Shown piece by piece: positions 22,294 through 34,483 of a stretch of DNA of 64,000 nucleotides; position 1 is the first letter of the stretch, and the number at the start of each line of letters is the position of its first letter. The stretch is from Forsythia viridissima (taxonomy: Eukaryota > Streptophyta > Magnoliopsida > Lamiales > Oleaceae), in NCBI GenBank assembly GCA_030279155.1, contig CM059041.1, positions 19,294,708 through 19,358,707 of the forward strand. Direction: 5' to 3'. The notes beneath the pieces were generated by a model. It was not told the DNA's origin, did no database searches, and saw nothing but the letters and a program-made list of their open reading frames with translations. The translations under genes were made by a program, and so were the position numbers.

Positions 22294-25200
22294 GGGTGAT
22301 CCTTTGGACCACGTGAACACGTATAAGACAGAAATGAGCCTCAGGGGGGCCACCCCGGCCCTGAAGTGCAGAGCCTTCCACCTCACTTTGGCGGGAGGGG
22401 CGAAGCGATGGTACAACAAATTGGTCGCTGGAAGCATCTCCAGCTGGCCAGAGCTGAAAAAGACGTTCATAAATTACTTCTCATCGCAGAAGCCTGCATC
22501 GGCCCCAGTCCAACACCTCCATAACGTAAGGCAAGCTCCAAGCGAGCCACTACAGAGTTACCTAGGCCGCTTCAATGAAGAGATGTTGTTCTGTGAAAGA
22601 ATAACAGATGCCGAGGCCTTGTCTACTTTAAAAGCAGGACTAGACATGAATCTTCCATTCTGGAGGGATGTTCACAACAAGAACCCAGCCACCTTTGACC
22701 AGCTGGTGGAGATGATCACTGAGGAAATAACCAACGAGAACATGATCCTCCATAGGAATCGGGGCGGATTGGGAGCTAACCCAGCATCCAGAGCCGGGTA
22801 CGCTCAAAACCCCAGTAGGCCTACTCTACAACACAATCCGCGACGGAGAAACTGCCCATCCGACCCAAATGTCGGAATGAGTTATGTGGCCTCTGCACAA
22901 GAGGGCCTGCTCCACCCTTATACTACTCCAATGGCTTCGGTCCCGGCGGTCGGATTCTACAACTACGGCATGTCCCCGTCCACCTGTTATGAAGCCGGGA
23001 CCACCACACCCCCAGTGATTCCTCCCCATCCAATGGCTCATTCAAAGTATTGCTGCGTCCACCGAAGCTATAGACATAGTACGGAGGAATGTCGTAAAGT
23101 AGAAAATCTGGCCAATAGAAGAGAAGCCAATCAGGGACCGAGGCATCGAGAAAATCCCAGGCGGAGAGGTCAATCTCCAATGAGGGGACGTCGACCACTA
23201 TACAATGACAGGCGCGCCCATCAATGGGACGAAAAGCCATCTGACTCAGGACAACAGAGACGCAACTCCAGAAGCCCCGCAAGACAACCTCAACCAGCGG
23301 GAGGCCAAGGGCCTCGGTTGATAAAGGGTCCTGAGAAGGCTCCCATCCGTGAGATAGACACCATTCATGGAGGCCCATACATCAGAGGACAAATGCGTAA
23401 CACGCAAAAAAGTTATGCCAAAGAAGCCGAGGGTACATTAATGACCAATTGGATCATCAACAGTCGGTCGTCGGGGTCTGGAAAGGTAGATCCTATCTCT
23501 TTCACAGAGGAAGACATGGAAGGAGTTCACTACCCCCACTGCGACGCCTTGGTTGTAAGGGCAATAGTGGCAAGGAATGGATTAGGGAGAATGTTGGTTG
23601 ATAATGGTAGTTCCGTCAATGTTATTTTCCTAAGCACATATGAGCAGATGAACATAAACGTACCATTGGAACCATCATCAGAGCCTCTCTACGGCTTCAC
23701 GGGTGATTGCGTAACCCCAAAAGGGATAGTACGCCTGGCTGTAACCATGGGAGAGGAAACCCGAGTTGCTAATATCTTTATGAAATTCCTGGTGGTTGAC
23801 AGAAGATCGGCTTATCACAGAGTTTTGGGCCGACCGGCCTTGAAAGAGCTTTGGGCAGTAACATCCATCCATCACCTCTGCATGAAATTTCCCACCGAAG
23901 GAGGAATAGCCACAGTGCGAGGCAATCAGCCCGAGGCTCGGAAATGTTATCGAAATGCTTTAAGGAAAGCAGAGAAGAAAGAGGTTAATATGACTGTGTT
24001 GGATGTGGAAATGGCGGAAGCGATGGAAGGGGAGCCAGGAGATAGCACGATGGAAGAAGCTGCGACCCCCGAGGATATTGACCTAAGAATAACAGGAGCT
24101 GATTCCCAAACTTCATCCAGCGAAGAACTAGAAAATTTTCCAGTAGATTGCAACGACCCAACAAAGAAGCTTCAGATAGGGAAATGTCTCCCCGAAGAAC
24201 CCAAGGAGGCCCTGAAAAAGTTCCTTCGGGAGAATTTGGATGTTTTTGCATGGAGACACGAGGATATGGTTGGAATCGATGCAAAGATAAGTTGCCACCA
24301 TCTCAATATCGATCCTAAGTTCCCGTCACACAGGCAGAAAAGGAGGCCGCTGAATGCCGAGAAGTACGAGGCCTTGAAAGAAGAGGTAAACGTACTCCTT
24401 CAAAGCAACTTTATACGAGAAGCCCGATATCCAAAGTGGGTATCCAACCCGGTGTTGGTCAAGAAACCAAGTGGGAAAATGAGAACTTCCATAGATTTCT
24501 CTAATCTCAACCTAGCATGCCCCAAAGACAGCTTTCCACTACCTCGGATTGATCAGCTAGTTGATGCTACGACAGGACACGAGCTCCTGAGTTTCATGGG
24601 TGCCTACTCGGGATACAATCAAATTCCGATGTATCCACCGGACGAAGAACACACGTCGTTTGTAACAGACAAGGGCCTCTATTGCTACAAGGTCAGCCTG
24701 AAAAACGTCGGGGCGACTTACCAAAGGTTGGTCAATAAAATGTTCACCTCCCAACTTGGTTTGAATATGGAGGTATATGTGGACGACATGTTGGTTAAAA
24801 GCCTGGAAGCCAAAGACCATATTCATCACCTAGACGAGGCATTCAAAGTCTTCCGGGCCTATAGGATGAAGCTAAATCCTTTGAAGTGCTCGTTTGGTGT
24901 GGCCTCTGGAAAATTCCTAGGATATATGGTCAACCAAAGGGGGATCGAGGCTAATCCCAAAAAGATCAAGGCATTAATCGAAATGAATTCGCCAAGAAAG
25001 CCAAAAGATGTACAATGCTTGACGGAAAGAATGGCGGCCCTGAACAGGTTCGTCTCCAAAGCCACAGACAAGTGCCTCTCTTTCTTCAAAATCTTGAAAG
25101 GAGGTAACAAATTCGAGTGGACACTGAAATGTGAAACTGCATTCCAGGCCTTGAAAGAACACCTCGGCCACGTACCTCTGTTATCCAAACCAAAAGTAGG

Positions 25201-27349
25201 CGAGCCTCTACTATTGTACCTTTCCGTTTTCGAAGAATCAATAAGTTCAGTCCTGATTCGAGAGGAAAAACACCAACTGCCTGTCTACTACGTAAGTAAA
25301 GCCTTATTGGAGGCGGAGACACGTTACCCGGATATGGAAAAATTGGCACTGTCACTAATCACAGCCTCAAGAAAATTGAGGCCATACTTCTTGGCACACA
25401 GCATCCATGTCCTTACCAATTTTCCTTTAAGGCAAGTCTTGCAAAAACCAGAGGCTTCAGGAAGATTGCTGAAATGGGCTATCGAGCTCAGCCAATTCGA
25501 CATTGTTTATAAAAAAAGGACAGCCATCAGGGGACAGGCCCTAGCCGATTTTGTGGCTGAGTTTACCAACCCTCCCGAAGTGGATGACCCTATGGCGCTA
25601 GGTGAACCACCTACGTGGTACCTATTTTTTGATGGATCTTCAGGAGACATGGGCTCAGGAGTCGGAGTAGTCCTTGTCAGCCCAGAGGGTCACAGGTTAA
25701 ATTGCGCCATCAGGTTCGACTTCAAAGCTTCAAACAATGTCGCAGAATATGAGGCACTCTTGGCTGGCATCCGCCTCGCCATTGAAATGAAGGTACAAAA
25801 ACTATCGGCGGCAAGCGACTCCCAGCTCGTTGTAAGCCAGGTAAACGGAAGTTTCGTCGCTAGGAAGAAAGGAATGGCCGCCTATCTCAAGCTGGTAAGG
25901 AATCTCATTCTCCGCTTCGATAAGTTTGAGTTAATCCAAGTGCCCCGAGCCGACAACTCCAATGCCGATGCATTATCCAAACTAGCCAGTAGCAAGGATT
26001 CGGAACTCCTCAAAATGGTTCCAATCGAACACCTCGTCCAACCGTCCATCGACGTTATTGAAGAAGTATTGTCGATTGAGGAAGGCCCCACGTGGATGGA
26101 TCCTATTCTCGCTTTCCTTAAAAATCAAACCCTCCCTAGCAATATAGCGGAGGCAAGAAAGTTGAAAAGAAGGTCAGCACACTTTCTGCTCTCAGACAAT
26201 ATTCTGTATAAGCGAGGCTACTCTTTGCCCCTCCTCAGATGCGTCAGCACCAGCGAGGCTGAATATATCCTCAGAGAGATTCACGAAGGGATATGTGGCA
26301 ATCACACCAGTGGGATGGCTCTGGCCCTAAAGATTCTTAAGCAAGGGTACTTCTGGCCCACCTTAAAGAAAGACGCCCTACTTCATGTCAGAAAGTGCGA
26401 TAAGTGTCAACGCTTCGCCACAATTCCAAGACAGCCCCACTAAGAACTCACGGCCGTATCTAGCCCTTGGCCTTTCGCCAAATGGGAGATAGATTTCATA
26501 GGCCCAATGCCTAAGGGGATGGGAAACGCATGCCACGCTCTGGTTGCCATCGACTATTTCACAAAATGGGTCGAAGCAGAACCTATGGCGAGGATAACGG
26601 AGGCAAATACATCCAAATTTATATGGAAAAACATCATTTGCAGATTCGGAGTCCCACACTCCCTGGTGTCAGATAACGGGAAGCAATTCGACAATAAGAA
26701 GATCAGAAGCCTTTGCGATGAGCTAGGGATTGCAAAACACTTTTCGAGCCCCCATCACCCCCAAGCCAATGGTCAAGTTGAAGCAGTAAACAAGACCATC
26801 AAGTACACACTTAAACGAAAGCTTGAGGGATCAAAGGAGGCATGGGTCGATGAACTTCTTCATGTTCTATGGATGATCCGAACCACCATAAAAAATCCAA
26901 CAAGAGAGACCCCTTTCTCCATGGCTTATGGCGCAGAGGCTATGAGCCCGGTTGAAATTCCTTCGCCCCGTCGATTATTGTTTAACGATCAAATCAATGA
27001 CGGCCTGATGAGAACCGGTTTAGACCTATTAGGTGAAAGAAGAGACGACTCACAGATAAGGTTAGCCTCTTATCAAAGAAAGATGTCCAGATACTTCAAC
27101 AAGAAAGTAAAGAAGAGGTTTTTCCGCGTTGGAGACCTCGTCTTAAGAAGAGTGTTCTTATCCTCCAAGGAGCATGGCGTCGGAACTCTCGGACCTAATT
27201 GGGAAGGACCATACAAGGTCATCAGCGAAACACGTCCTGGGACATATCGTATCGAAGACATGAACACCAAACCACAACTTCATCCCTGGAATGCCGAGCA
27301 CTTGCGCCGGTACTATCAATGGCAAAGAGAAGGCTCATCAGAAGCCTAG
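22154..27349 (+). pseudogene. Gag-Pol polyprotein of the Tat-type element, with lesions
   Basis: One long frame carries the Gag core (LTLAGGAKRWYNKL, about residues 90-105), a zinc-binding-like CCVHRSYRHSTEEC, and a protease with LVDNGSSVNVIF near 23594. RT follows with YVDD at residues 875-878, then RNase H, then a second RNase H (FFDGSSGDMGSG with Asp1160, VAEYEALLAG, SDSQLVV, NADALSKL). The integrase has an HHCC zinc finger (26281-26420) and a catalytic core with DFIGPMP, DNGKQFDN and HPQANGQVEAVNK. It ends in a C-terminal domain with WEGPYKVI. Lesions: residue 816, in the motif that normally holds the first catalytic Asp of RT, is Gly. Just before the conserved LKN (residue 849) three residues are missing, consistent with a 9-bp deletion at 24694-24696. 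TAA at 26441-26443 splits the integrase, after which the same frame continues open to 27349. Confidence 0.93.
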
Positions 27350-27629
27350 GTATTAACTTATTCCTATCTATTTGAGTATTTATAATGTGACGAGTCAACT
27401 CTTTGATTTTATTCACTTTCTAAGCATATGAAGGCCGAGCCTCGCCTCACAATTCACGACATCCAGAAAGCAAAAAAAATTGTACAAAGGCATAAACTCA
27501 AAACGAGGCTCTAGTGATACAAAAGCAAAAATTGTACTAAGGCATAAATTCAAAAACGAGGCTCATAATAAATTTGATACTTCATTTCGTCACAAGAAAA
27601 ACATTACAAAACTCGTACAAGAAAGAAAC

Positions 27630-29874
27630 CTAACTATCCTCCTCACCCTCTACATCGGGCGGGGGGAACCTAGCCTCTAGAGCCACAAGGTCGAGGTTAG
27701 GGTGGTCATTTCTGAGCACAGTCAAAACCTCCTGTTGCCCGACCTTTGCAAAATAATCTGAGAAGTTGGTATAGGCCTCGGTATTATGAAAATTGGCCAC
27801 AAAGTCCGCCTCCGCGTTCCCCAGCCTTGCCTCCAACTCGTTCTTCTCGGCCAGCAGCCGCGCAACCTCTGACTCAGATGACTTCAAGTTCTCCTTTAGG
27901 TTTCGAAGCTCCTCATCATGAGACTTGGCCTCATCCAAGAGCCGCTTCTTCTCCTTATTAGCAGCCTCTAGGGCCTCGGCAGTCACTCTCTGGGCAGCGT
28001 TGGCGTTATCCAGCTACTTCGTCATATTCAAAACATTGGAGTCAGACTCCCTCAGATCGGCCTCCAGCTACTCGTAGGCCACACGAGCGCTATCCAAAGC
28101 CGCCTGCAGACCCTCTAGAGCCTGCTTGTGCTCCTTATCGTTTTTGGAGGCCTCGGCACTGAGTTTCCTTTGCTCCTGCATGCGTGTCCGAAACTCGCCG
28201 AGCACCTTCATCTGCATGGCCAAGGTCCTGATGGCTGAAGCCAAGCTGGCCTCCAACACATCCTCCAGGTCCCCATGTGAAGAAAACTCTTCCCACTTGG
28301 GGGTGAAGTATTTCTTCACGGCCTGGGCACCCAACGAAGGGTAAAAAGGCAAATTCCGAAGCGAATCTTCTTGAATCCTCGTTCTGGCGCTCCCAATCAA
28401 CTCCCTCAGCCTCTTTTTGGAGTCATAAGACCCCCCACCATTGCCTCCCACGTTCTGGGACTTTGGGGGTCCCTCCAGAACCACCTCTCCCGAGGTGTTC
28501 ACCGCCAAAGTACACTGGCCTACCGGGGCGCTGCACACCACATCATCAACTACCTCCACAGTGTTTTCCTTGGCCTGTGAAGCTTCGGACGAGGTAGCCT
28601 TAAGTTTTATTTTTCTCGTTAAAGGCTCTTCACCCTCCGGAGCACTCACATCATCAACCTCGATCACCATCGAGGCCTCAGTTCCTCCTTTATGTCCTTC
28701 TCGACTCAGGTCTTCTACAACCTTCTTCTGTTGAGCCTCCTCTTTAGAACTGGTCGCAAGAACCCTCGGTTTCTACTTTGATAGACAGGCCAAAGTTGGC
28801 CTCGGGCGCTTGCCTTGTTCTATTTCAACTGTGAAAACAAGAAGTTCCAATGTCACCACGGTACTAAACGAAGCTCGAATCAAGCAGGGGTATCAGAACA
28901 TTACCTTTGGAGGCCATCAAACCCAACTCGCTCAGACAACGTTGCCTGTTTAGAAAAAACCCGTACCGCCTATTCAACGGAGGCGTGTGGTAAATAGACC
29001 GAAGCACGTCAACCAGGTCTTCGGATAACTCGCAATGAGGCAGCACTCTTGAAAAGAAAATAAAACCAAGAATAAATTAGAATGTAGTCACCCGCATCGA
29101 ATACAATCACTTCCGCGTTCCTCACTCACTGGCTATTCCGTAAAAACTGGACACATTCAAGTCTGGCTCTGGGTCGTCCATTACCCTCTGCCAATTACCC
29201 GTTACCCAGAACCAGGATTCTTTCCACTGTTTAATGGAGGAGGGGCAGTCCGTCACAAGAGGCTTGTGTGCTCCCCATGGGTAAAAGTAATACCAACCGA
29301 GCTCCTTCTCTTCGTCCTTCTTCCTCGGTAATTTCCTCGGCTCGTATAAGGTTTGAAACACGTGAAGAGGCATCTCCAACCTTAATGATTGCCTGAACCA
29401 CAGGTACATGCTCCCTGCCATTTGACTCTATCCGTTCGGAGCCACCTGAGTTGGAGCCAACCCAGAAGCCTGCAAAATCCTTCGGAAGAAGGGGTGTAAA
29501 GGCAATCGCAAACCACCCACAAAGGCGCTGAGATGCAAAGCAGTACAATCCCTCCTCGGAACACAGGCTCGCTCGTTCGGCTCCGGAAGTATAAGTTCGA
29601 TATCTCCAAGTATCCTATACTGCTCTCTCAAGGACACCAAGTCCCCTTCCACCATTATCGAAGGGACATCCATCGCAGTCCACCTAACTGGGTCGACCAT
29701 AAATGGGTCCGTTCCCTCCACTACCCTAGGTATAGAGGATATGTCCATCACCTCACCTGTCGAGCTGCAAACGCCTCTAAGGGGCAACACCTCGGCCATA
29801 GAAGGTGAGACAGGTGGAGACCTCTCGTCCTCAACATGCCCAGAAGCCTCGTTTTCAGCAAACTCCGCGGACAT
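27630..29874 (-). pseudogene. Antisense ORF of the Tat-type element (putative gypsy-type transposase domain plus coiled coil)
   Basis: On the minus strand a first exon (29874 to about 29122) starts MSAEFAENEASG and includes LPLHPFFRRILQASGLAP and KESWFWVTGNW. These resemble the plant domain catalogued as 'transposase (putative) gypsy type'. A TAG interrupts it at 29428-29430. A second exon-like piece is at 29046-28864. An acidic, Lys-rich region with a long predicted coiled coil (28670 to 27630, e.g. LARLLAEKNELEARL-like heptads) follows, with two further stops near 28068 and 28010. The same arrangement occurs in the second element on its opposite strand, so it is a regular part of the family. 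Its function is unknown. Antisense ORFs in this position are known from Grande and Retand elements. Confidence 0.75.
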
Positions 29875-30040
29875 TGTTAAAATAAAAGAAATTCAATAAG
29901 TAAAGGGGCTTTAGATAAAGGCTTTACCTAAACTTAAACCTTCACCGGAAAGGAAGACGGAAACAAACGCCGGAAGTCTAAAAATGCAAGCTCTCTCCAA
30001 TTCCCTCAAAATAGCGCAAGAAAAATTGTAACACCTCTCA

Positions 30041-30050
30041 CTTATATATA
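30041..30050 (-). promoter_or_regulatory. TATA box for the antisense ORF
   Basis: TATATATAAG on the minus strand lies about 170 bp upstream of the antisense ORF start at 29874, in DNA otherwise poor in such runs. It suggests that the antisense ORF has its own promoter. Confidence 0.6.
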
Positions 30051-30349
30051 GGCAAAGAGGGATGATCTCACACCGTTGGATCAATCAACAATTCATCCAC
30101 GCCGTCCGAAGACGTCAGGCCATCTCTACCCTTGAATTTCAAAGGACGCCAGCACCCTTTTGAATGAACGACAGCGATGTGGGCGTGGTTATCACACGCG
30201 CGTGACTTCTTGATACCACCAAAGCCCCCAAAATTAAACGCCATCATTACCCGCAGCTGTCTTTTCACCATACCCAACGAAACGTGCAGCAGGCAGGTTG
30301 CCCAATCAATCCATGACCCGTAAGTTGAACCATTAATTGCTCTGCAGTA

Positions 30350-30985
30350 GGCCTCTCCCTCTCTCGGCCAGGCAGCCAGTTCTCTACTTGGGACTCGGCC
30401 TCTCAGCCTCTGCCAACCTGGGACTCGGCCAGGCAGCCAGTCCTCCACTTGGGACTCGGCCTCTCCGCCTCTCCCAACTTGGGACTCAGCCTTTCAGCCT
30501 CTCCCAACGTGGGACTCGGCCAGGTAGCCAGTCCTTCACTTGGGACTCGGCCTCTCAACCTCTCCCAACGTGGGACTCAGCTAGGCAGCCAGTTCTCCAC
30601 TTGGGACTCAGCCTCTCAGCCTCTCCCAACGTGGGACTCGGCCAGGCAGCTAGTCCTCCACTTGGAACTCGACCTTTCAACCTCTCCCAACGTGGGACTC
30701 GGCCTCTCAGCCTCTCCCAACTTGAGACTCAGCCTTTCAGCCTCTCCCAAAGTGGGCCTCGGCCAGGCAGCCAGTCCTCCACTTGGGACTCGGCCTCTCA
30801 ACCTCTCCTAACGTGGGACTCGACCAGGCAGCCAGTCCTCCACTTGGGACTCGGCCTTTCAGCCTCTCCCAACGTGGGACTCGGCCAGGCAGCCAGTCCT
30901 CCACTTGGGACTCGGCCTTTCAGCCTCTCCCAACGTGAGACTCGGCCTCTCAGCCTCTCCCAACTTTGGGACTCGGCCAGGCAGA
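30350..30985. repeat. GC-rich minisatellite of two 30-31 bp subunits
   Basis: Roughly 20 subunits alternate between two related forms that each open with gggactcggcc: one continues aggcagccagtcctccactt, the other tctcagcctctcccaacgt. Pairs give a period of about 61 bp, with occasional extra subunits. The array sits between the antisense ORF and the 3' LTR. A 242-codon open frame running through it (30337-31065) is a repeat artefact. Satellite-like arrays in this 3' region are known for Tat-group elements. Confidence 0.9.
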
Positions 30986-31131
30986 TCTACACCAAAATAA
31001 AACTGCCAACAATTTCAAGGCCTGCCACCCACATAAATGAACGTTCCGAGCCTTGTGGGACTTAAATCCATAGCTCAAACTTTAAAACAAAAATCCAAGT
31101 CCGGCATCCCACATGAATGATAGATTCTGAA

Positions 31132-31144
31132 CTTGGGGGACTAT
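31132..31144 (+). other. Polypurine tract
   Basis: cttgggggactat directly precedes the 3' LTR. The second element has the equivalent tttgggagactat on its minus strand next to 42127. Confidence 0.75.
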
Positions 31145-31886
31145 TGTTATGCACCGATCCTACCTGACAGTCCACAGGGGCACGATAGTCCCATTCATGC
31201 GCCATGTAAGCATAGCCGAGACAAATACGCCTTGACCTAACCCTTCTCAGATGCGGTCTGGGCCGAGCCTAACCCTTCTCCGAGGTGGTCTGGGCCGAGG
31301 GGGTAGATTACCGGGGCTTGTGGGGCCGAATAGCTTGAGTAACCGACCCTGGTTGCGTGCCCAAGAAGCCTCCCCCACTAAACCTATAGTTTAATCTTAA
31401 AAAGACTGATGGGACTACCTGCCAATGCGGCTTGTCACAGTCGTAGCCCCTTAGTTTGCGGCTGAAAGTGACTTTCTCATTAATGCTAATGACGTGACAC
31501 TAGAAATGTGACTCAAGAACCCTTCAAATGGAGCCAAGTGTCACACATCGGATGGGGTCATTGTTGTAGAATTTAACTATAAATACTAAGCTTATTTCCA
31601 CAAGAAAGAGATGTTGAAAAGATATTACTCTCACCAGAAATATCAAGTCCTCCATTCTAATTTCATTCAAGTGTTAAAACCACTTGGAAAATCGTTAGAT
31701 GGGGGCCCTCAAGCTATTACCTCTATTAAAGTGTCTCTCTCGTTTTATCTATCATTACACATTCACCCGGTCCTAGATCTATCTACGTGGTTGAATAAAC
31801 CGCGTGGCAGTCTAGGTAAGAGGGGAAAGACACGTAAGAAGAGGAGGCGTGGGGTTCCTGTTGGCAGCCGTTTTTGGAGGTCAACA
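31145..31886 (+). repeat. 3' LTR of the Tat-type element
   Basis: It aligns end to end with 20699-21439 with about 29 differences by eye. It ends GGTCAACA and is followed by the target duplication aaatt. Confidence 0.95.
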
Positions 31887-32005
31887 AAATTATTACTCAA
31901 CTTATAATTCTTTACCTCACCAGTCAGTATACTCAACTCTGAAACTACATAACATATTCTACATGAAATAATTTCAAAAGTTAAGTTGGAAAAGAACTTA
32001 CAAGT

Positions 32006-33832
32006 AGTGGCGGATTTAGGGTTGAAGTTCAGCTAGGGCGAACATTGACTCGTCAACAGTCAATATTGATTGTTGACCAGTCAACGGACGATGATTATAA
32101 AAAAATAATGTGAAAATAATTTTAATAAATACGTAACTTATAAACCAACAAAAAAAAAATCATATAATAGCGAAATATAATTCGATACAAGTCGTAATAA
32201 TTCATGTTTGATGACCAGTTATAGTGTCTTAGTCAAAATGGGAACGAACAAGAACTACAAATTTGGTAGTTTAAATAACCTACCTTCCTCGAATGAAGCC
32301 TATCCTTCTCTTCCTCTTTGAGCTTTGAAAATGCCTGCCAACAAAACGATAATCATTCATTAACATGATAAAATACACGTTATACACGATAGCCAACACC
32401 AGGGGCAGACCCAGGATAATGGTTCAGTGGGGGCGATAAATGTGACGCTCGGATCCTAAAACCCGAGAGTCATAATGACATATCATGAATGTTAGAAAAA
32501 TAAATCAATATCTAATAAAATTTAGATTTTTAAGGCTAAAAGATAACCAATGAACATTCTATTTAGAACAAACTTTAATCGTAAAACATATGTTCAAAAT
32601 ACTTATTTAATTAAAGACTCCTAATCTAAATATTTCACTACGTGTGTTGTCCATGCTTCGAATCTTCACAAGTCTTAGTTACCTCTAAGGGAGAAAAATG
32701 AAAGGGGTGAGAAAATCTCAGTAAGTACATACATGTTCATATATTTACAATGTTATGGAATCTTGGACTTGAAACATAAAACATGAAACATGAAACATGA
32801 AACATGAAACTTGTACTTGAACTTTCATTTGGAACTTTCATGGTGGGGACATAAAAACTATACCGAACTTAGATAGTAATAGTTATTCATGCGTAGCGCT
32901 ACTAAACCCCGGTTCGATCTTATAACATACATATGGACTCATCCTATACATTCCATAAGCATGTAACATAAAAACATGTATACACTTACCTTGCTTGAAT
33001 CAATGAAGAACCGTAATTTGCTAAACTATCTCTTTCACTTCACTATTTCTTGAATCGTGCTTATGTATAAACTGAGAGAGAAGTGTATATTGTGGTGTGA
33101 AAATTATGATGGACTTTAGGTTCTATTTATAGGGTTACCAAGAGTCCTAGTTGAAACCAACTGAAACTCTTTAAAAGATAAACCTTATTTTGAACTCTTA
33201 TCTTTAAAAAAAACAACCATATCCTAAGAGATAGGATTTGTTGAGGATAACTGAACCACATTTATCTTAAAGGTCCATCCAAAAATTTTAACGATATACA
33301 CTACCATAATTATCCCACTTTAAATTAATTAGATAAAAGATATGCAAAATTATATCTAATTACCCAATTAAAATACTATCTGCAACATGTGGACAAAAGG
33401 TAAATTACGCTTTGGTCTCGAACTATTGGTTTACTTTCAAATTGGTCCTTAATTTTTCAGATAAAACATAATATTTATATATTCAAATTTAACAGCTATC
33501 TACGTTGATTCTAGATATTATAATAAAGATTTACATAAAAAATAATTTAAAATAAGACAATAACAATAAGAATAACATATAAAATAAAGTCAAATCTATG
33601 GGCAAAAAAAAAAGAAAAGAAAAAAAGAGAGAGCAAAAGTTCTGATAAATACTTTTTATATTCTTCAATTTTGACCCCCCCTCCCCCCTTTCAAATTATG
33701 CAATTATCATATTAAAGAGAAATAATAAATTCTTTACTTGAAGATTTATTCATGCAATTATCTTATTTTTTTAATTTCTCAAAGTTCAAGGACCACAAAT
33801 GAAAATTTTAATTTAAAATGGGCACACACACA

Positions 33833-33885
<53 letters not shown>

Positions 33886-34026
33886 CATCAACCTAAGAAA
33901 TTTTATATATACAACATATACATACACTACACACAGGAAAAAAATTTGATGAAGGCAACACCATTTTTTCGCGAAATTCCAACACGGGCGGACGCGGGAT
34001 CTCGCCATGTGCTAGATCCGCCTCTG
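32006..34026. mobile_element. Non-coding DNA transposon with 9-bp target duplication
   Basis: It is flanked by the exact direct repeat cttacaagt (31997-32005 and 34027-34035). The termini are AGTGGCGGATTTAG on the left and, complemented, CAGAGGCGGATCTAGC on the right. A 9-bp TSD fits Mutator-like elements. A second terminus-like sequence (ggggcagacccaggataatg, 32401) suggests a nested or duplicated end. Inside are a catgaaa heptamer repeat (32780-32812) and a CT/CA microsatellite. I found no transposase. Confidence 0.7.
33826..33884. repeat. (CA)/(CT)/(CA) compound microsatellite
   Basis: cacacaca is followed by about ten CT units and then about fifteen CA units. Open frames reading CVCVCV and RERERE across it are artefacts. 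Confidence 0.95.
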
Positions 34027-34035
34027 CTTACAAGT

Positions 34036-34410
34036 GATGGACGAAACTTAGGTTTTTGGGCTTTTATTCCCCAAAATATTATTTCAATCAATGAGTTACA
34101 CAAAACATGTTTTTTTTCCTTCGAAAATTATAAAAATAGGTTTGATTTTAACAATAACACTTTATTGTATGGGGGAAGACTATTCCAACTTAACCTATGA
34201 AAAATATTGTGTAAGAGTATTCAAAGATGGAGCTGAGTATGGTGACTAATGGGATAAAAAATTAGAAGTTTAGTGCTAATTTCGTAAGGAAATTAAGTTC
34301 AGTGACTAAATAAGGCACGCCCATAAGTTCAGGGCCCAAACACATTTCTAACCCTCAATGAGCAGGGGCAGGGGTAGGCAAAACAGAGCAAAATAGATAA
34401 ATAAACGCAT
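34036..34410. other. Intergenic
   Basis: No gene or bounded repeat was seen. The sequence is A/T-rich between the transposon and the tRNA gene. Confidence 0.5.
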
Positions 34411-34483
34411 CGCGCCAGGTAGGGGTCGAACCTACGACTTTCTGCTTAGGAAACAGACGCTCTATCCACTGAGCTACAGGCGC
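34411..34483 (-). tRNA. tRNA-Arg (anticodon CCT)
   Basis: The complement folds into a full cloverleaf of 73 nt: acceptor GCGCCTG/CTGGCGC with one T-T mismatch at the sixth pair, D-arm with TAGCTCAGTGG, anticodon stem TCTGT/GCAGA closing the loop TTCCTAA (anticodon CCT), and T-arm GTAGG-TTCGACC-CCTAC. The discriminator base is G and no CCA is encoded, as expected in nuclear genes. A and B box promoter sequences are intact. There is no intron. A T-run for Pol III stop was not clear immediately downstream. Confidence 0.95.

Larger units (their letters stand above)
20699..31886 (+). mobile_element. Complete Tat-type Ty3/gypsy LTR retrotransposon
   Basis: The 11,188-bp element is bounded by the exact 5-bp duplication aaatt (20694-20698 and 31887-31891). 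The order is 5' LTR (741 bp), primer binding site, gag, protease, RT, RNase H, a second archaeal-type RNase H, integrase, an antisense ORF, a minisatellite, a polypurine tract and the 3' LTR (742 bp). The second RNase H and the antisense ORF downstream of pol place it in the Tat group (Retand/Grande/Ogre relatives). I count about 29 differences between the LTRs (about 4%). With a rate of 1.3e-8 per site per year this suggests roughly 1.5 million years. It cannot now move on its own because of the pol lesions described separately. Confidence 0.95.

Noticed and set aside
21572..25355. Many minus-strand frames opposite gag-pol
   Set aside because: They are antisense shadows of the GC-richer coding strand and have no family motifs.
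27480..27680. Plus-strand 66-codon frame after pol
   Set aside because: It is A-rich, has no family features, and lies in the spacer between pol and the antisense ORF.
30337..31065. 242-codon frame with LGLSLSASPNVGLGQ repeats
   Set aside because: It lies wholly in the minisatellite. The 61-bp unit is not a multiple of three, and similar stop-free runs occur in other frames.
33808..34008. Cys-Val and Arg-Glu repeat peptide
   Set aside because: It is a translation of CA and CT microsatellites.
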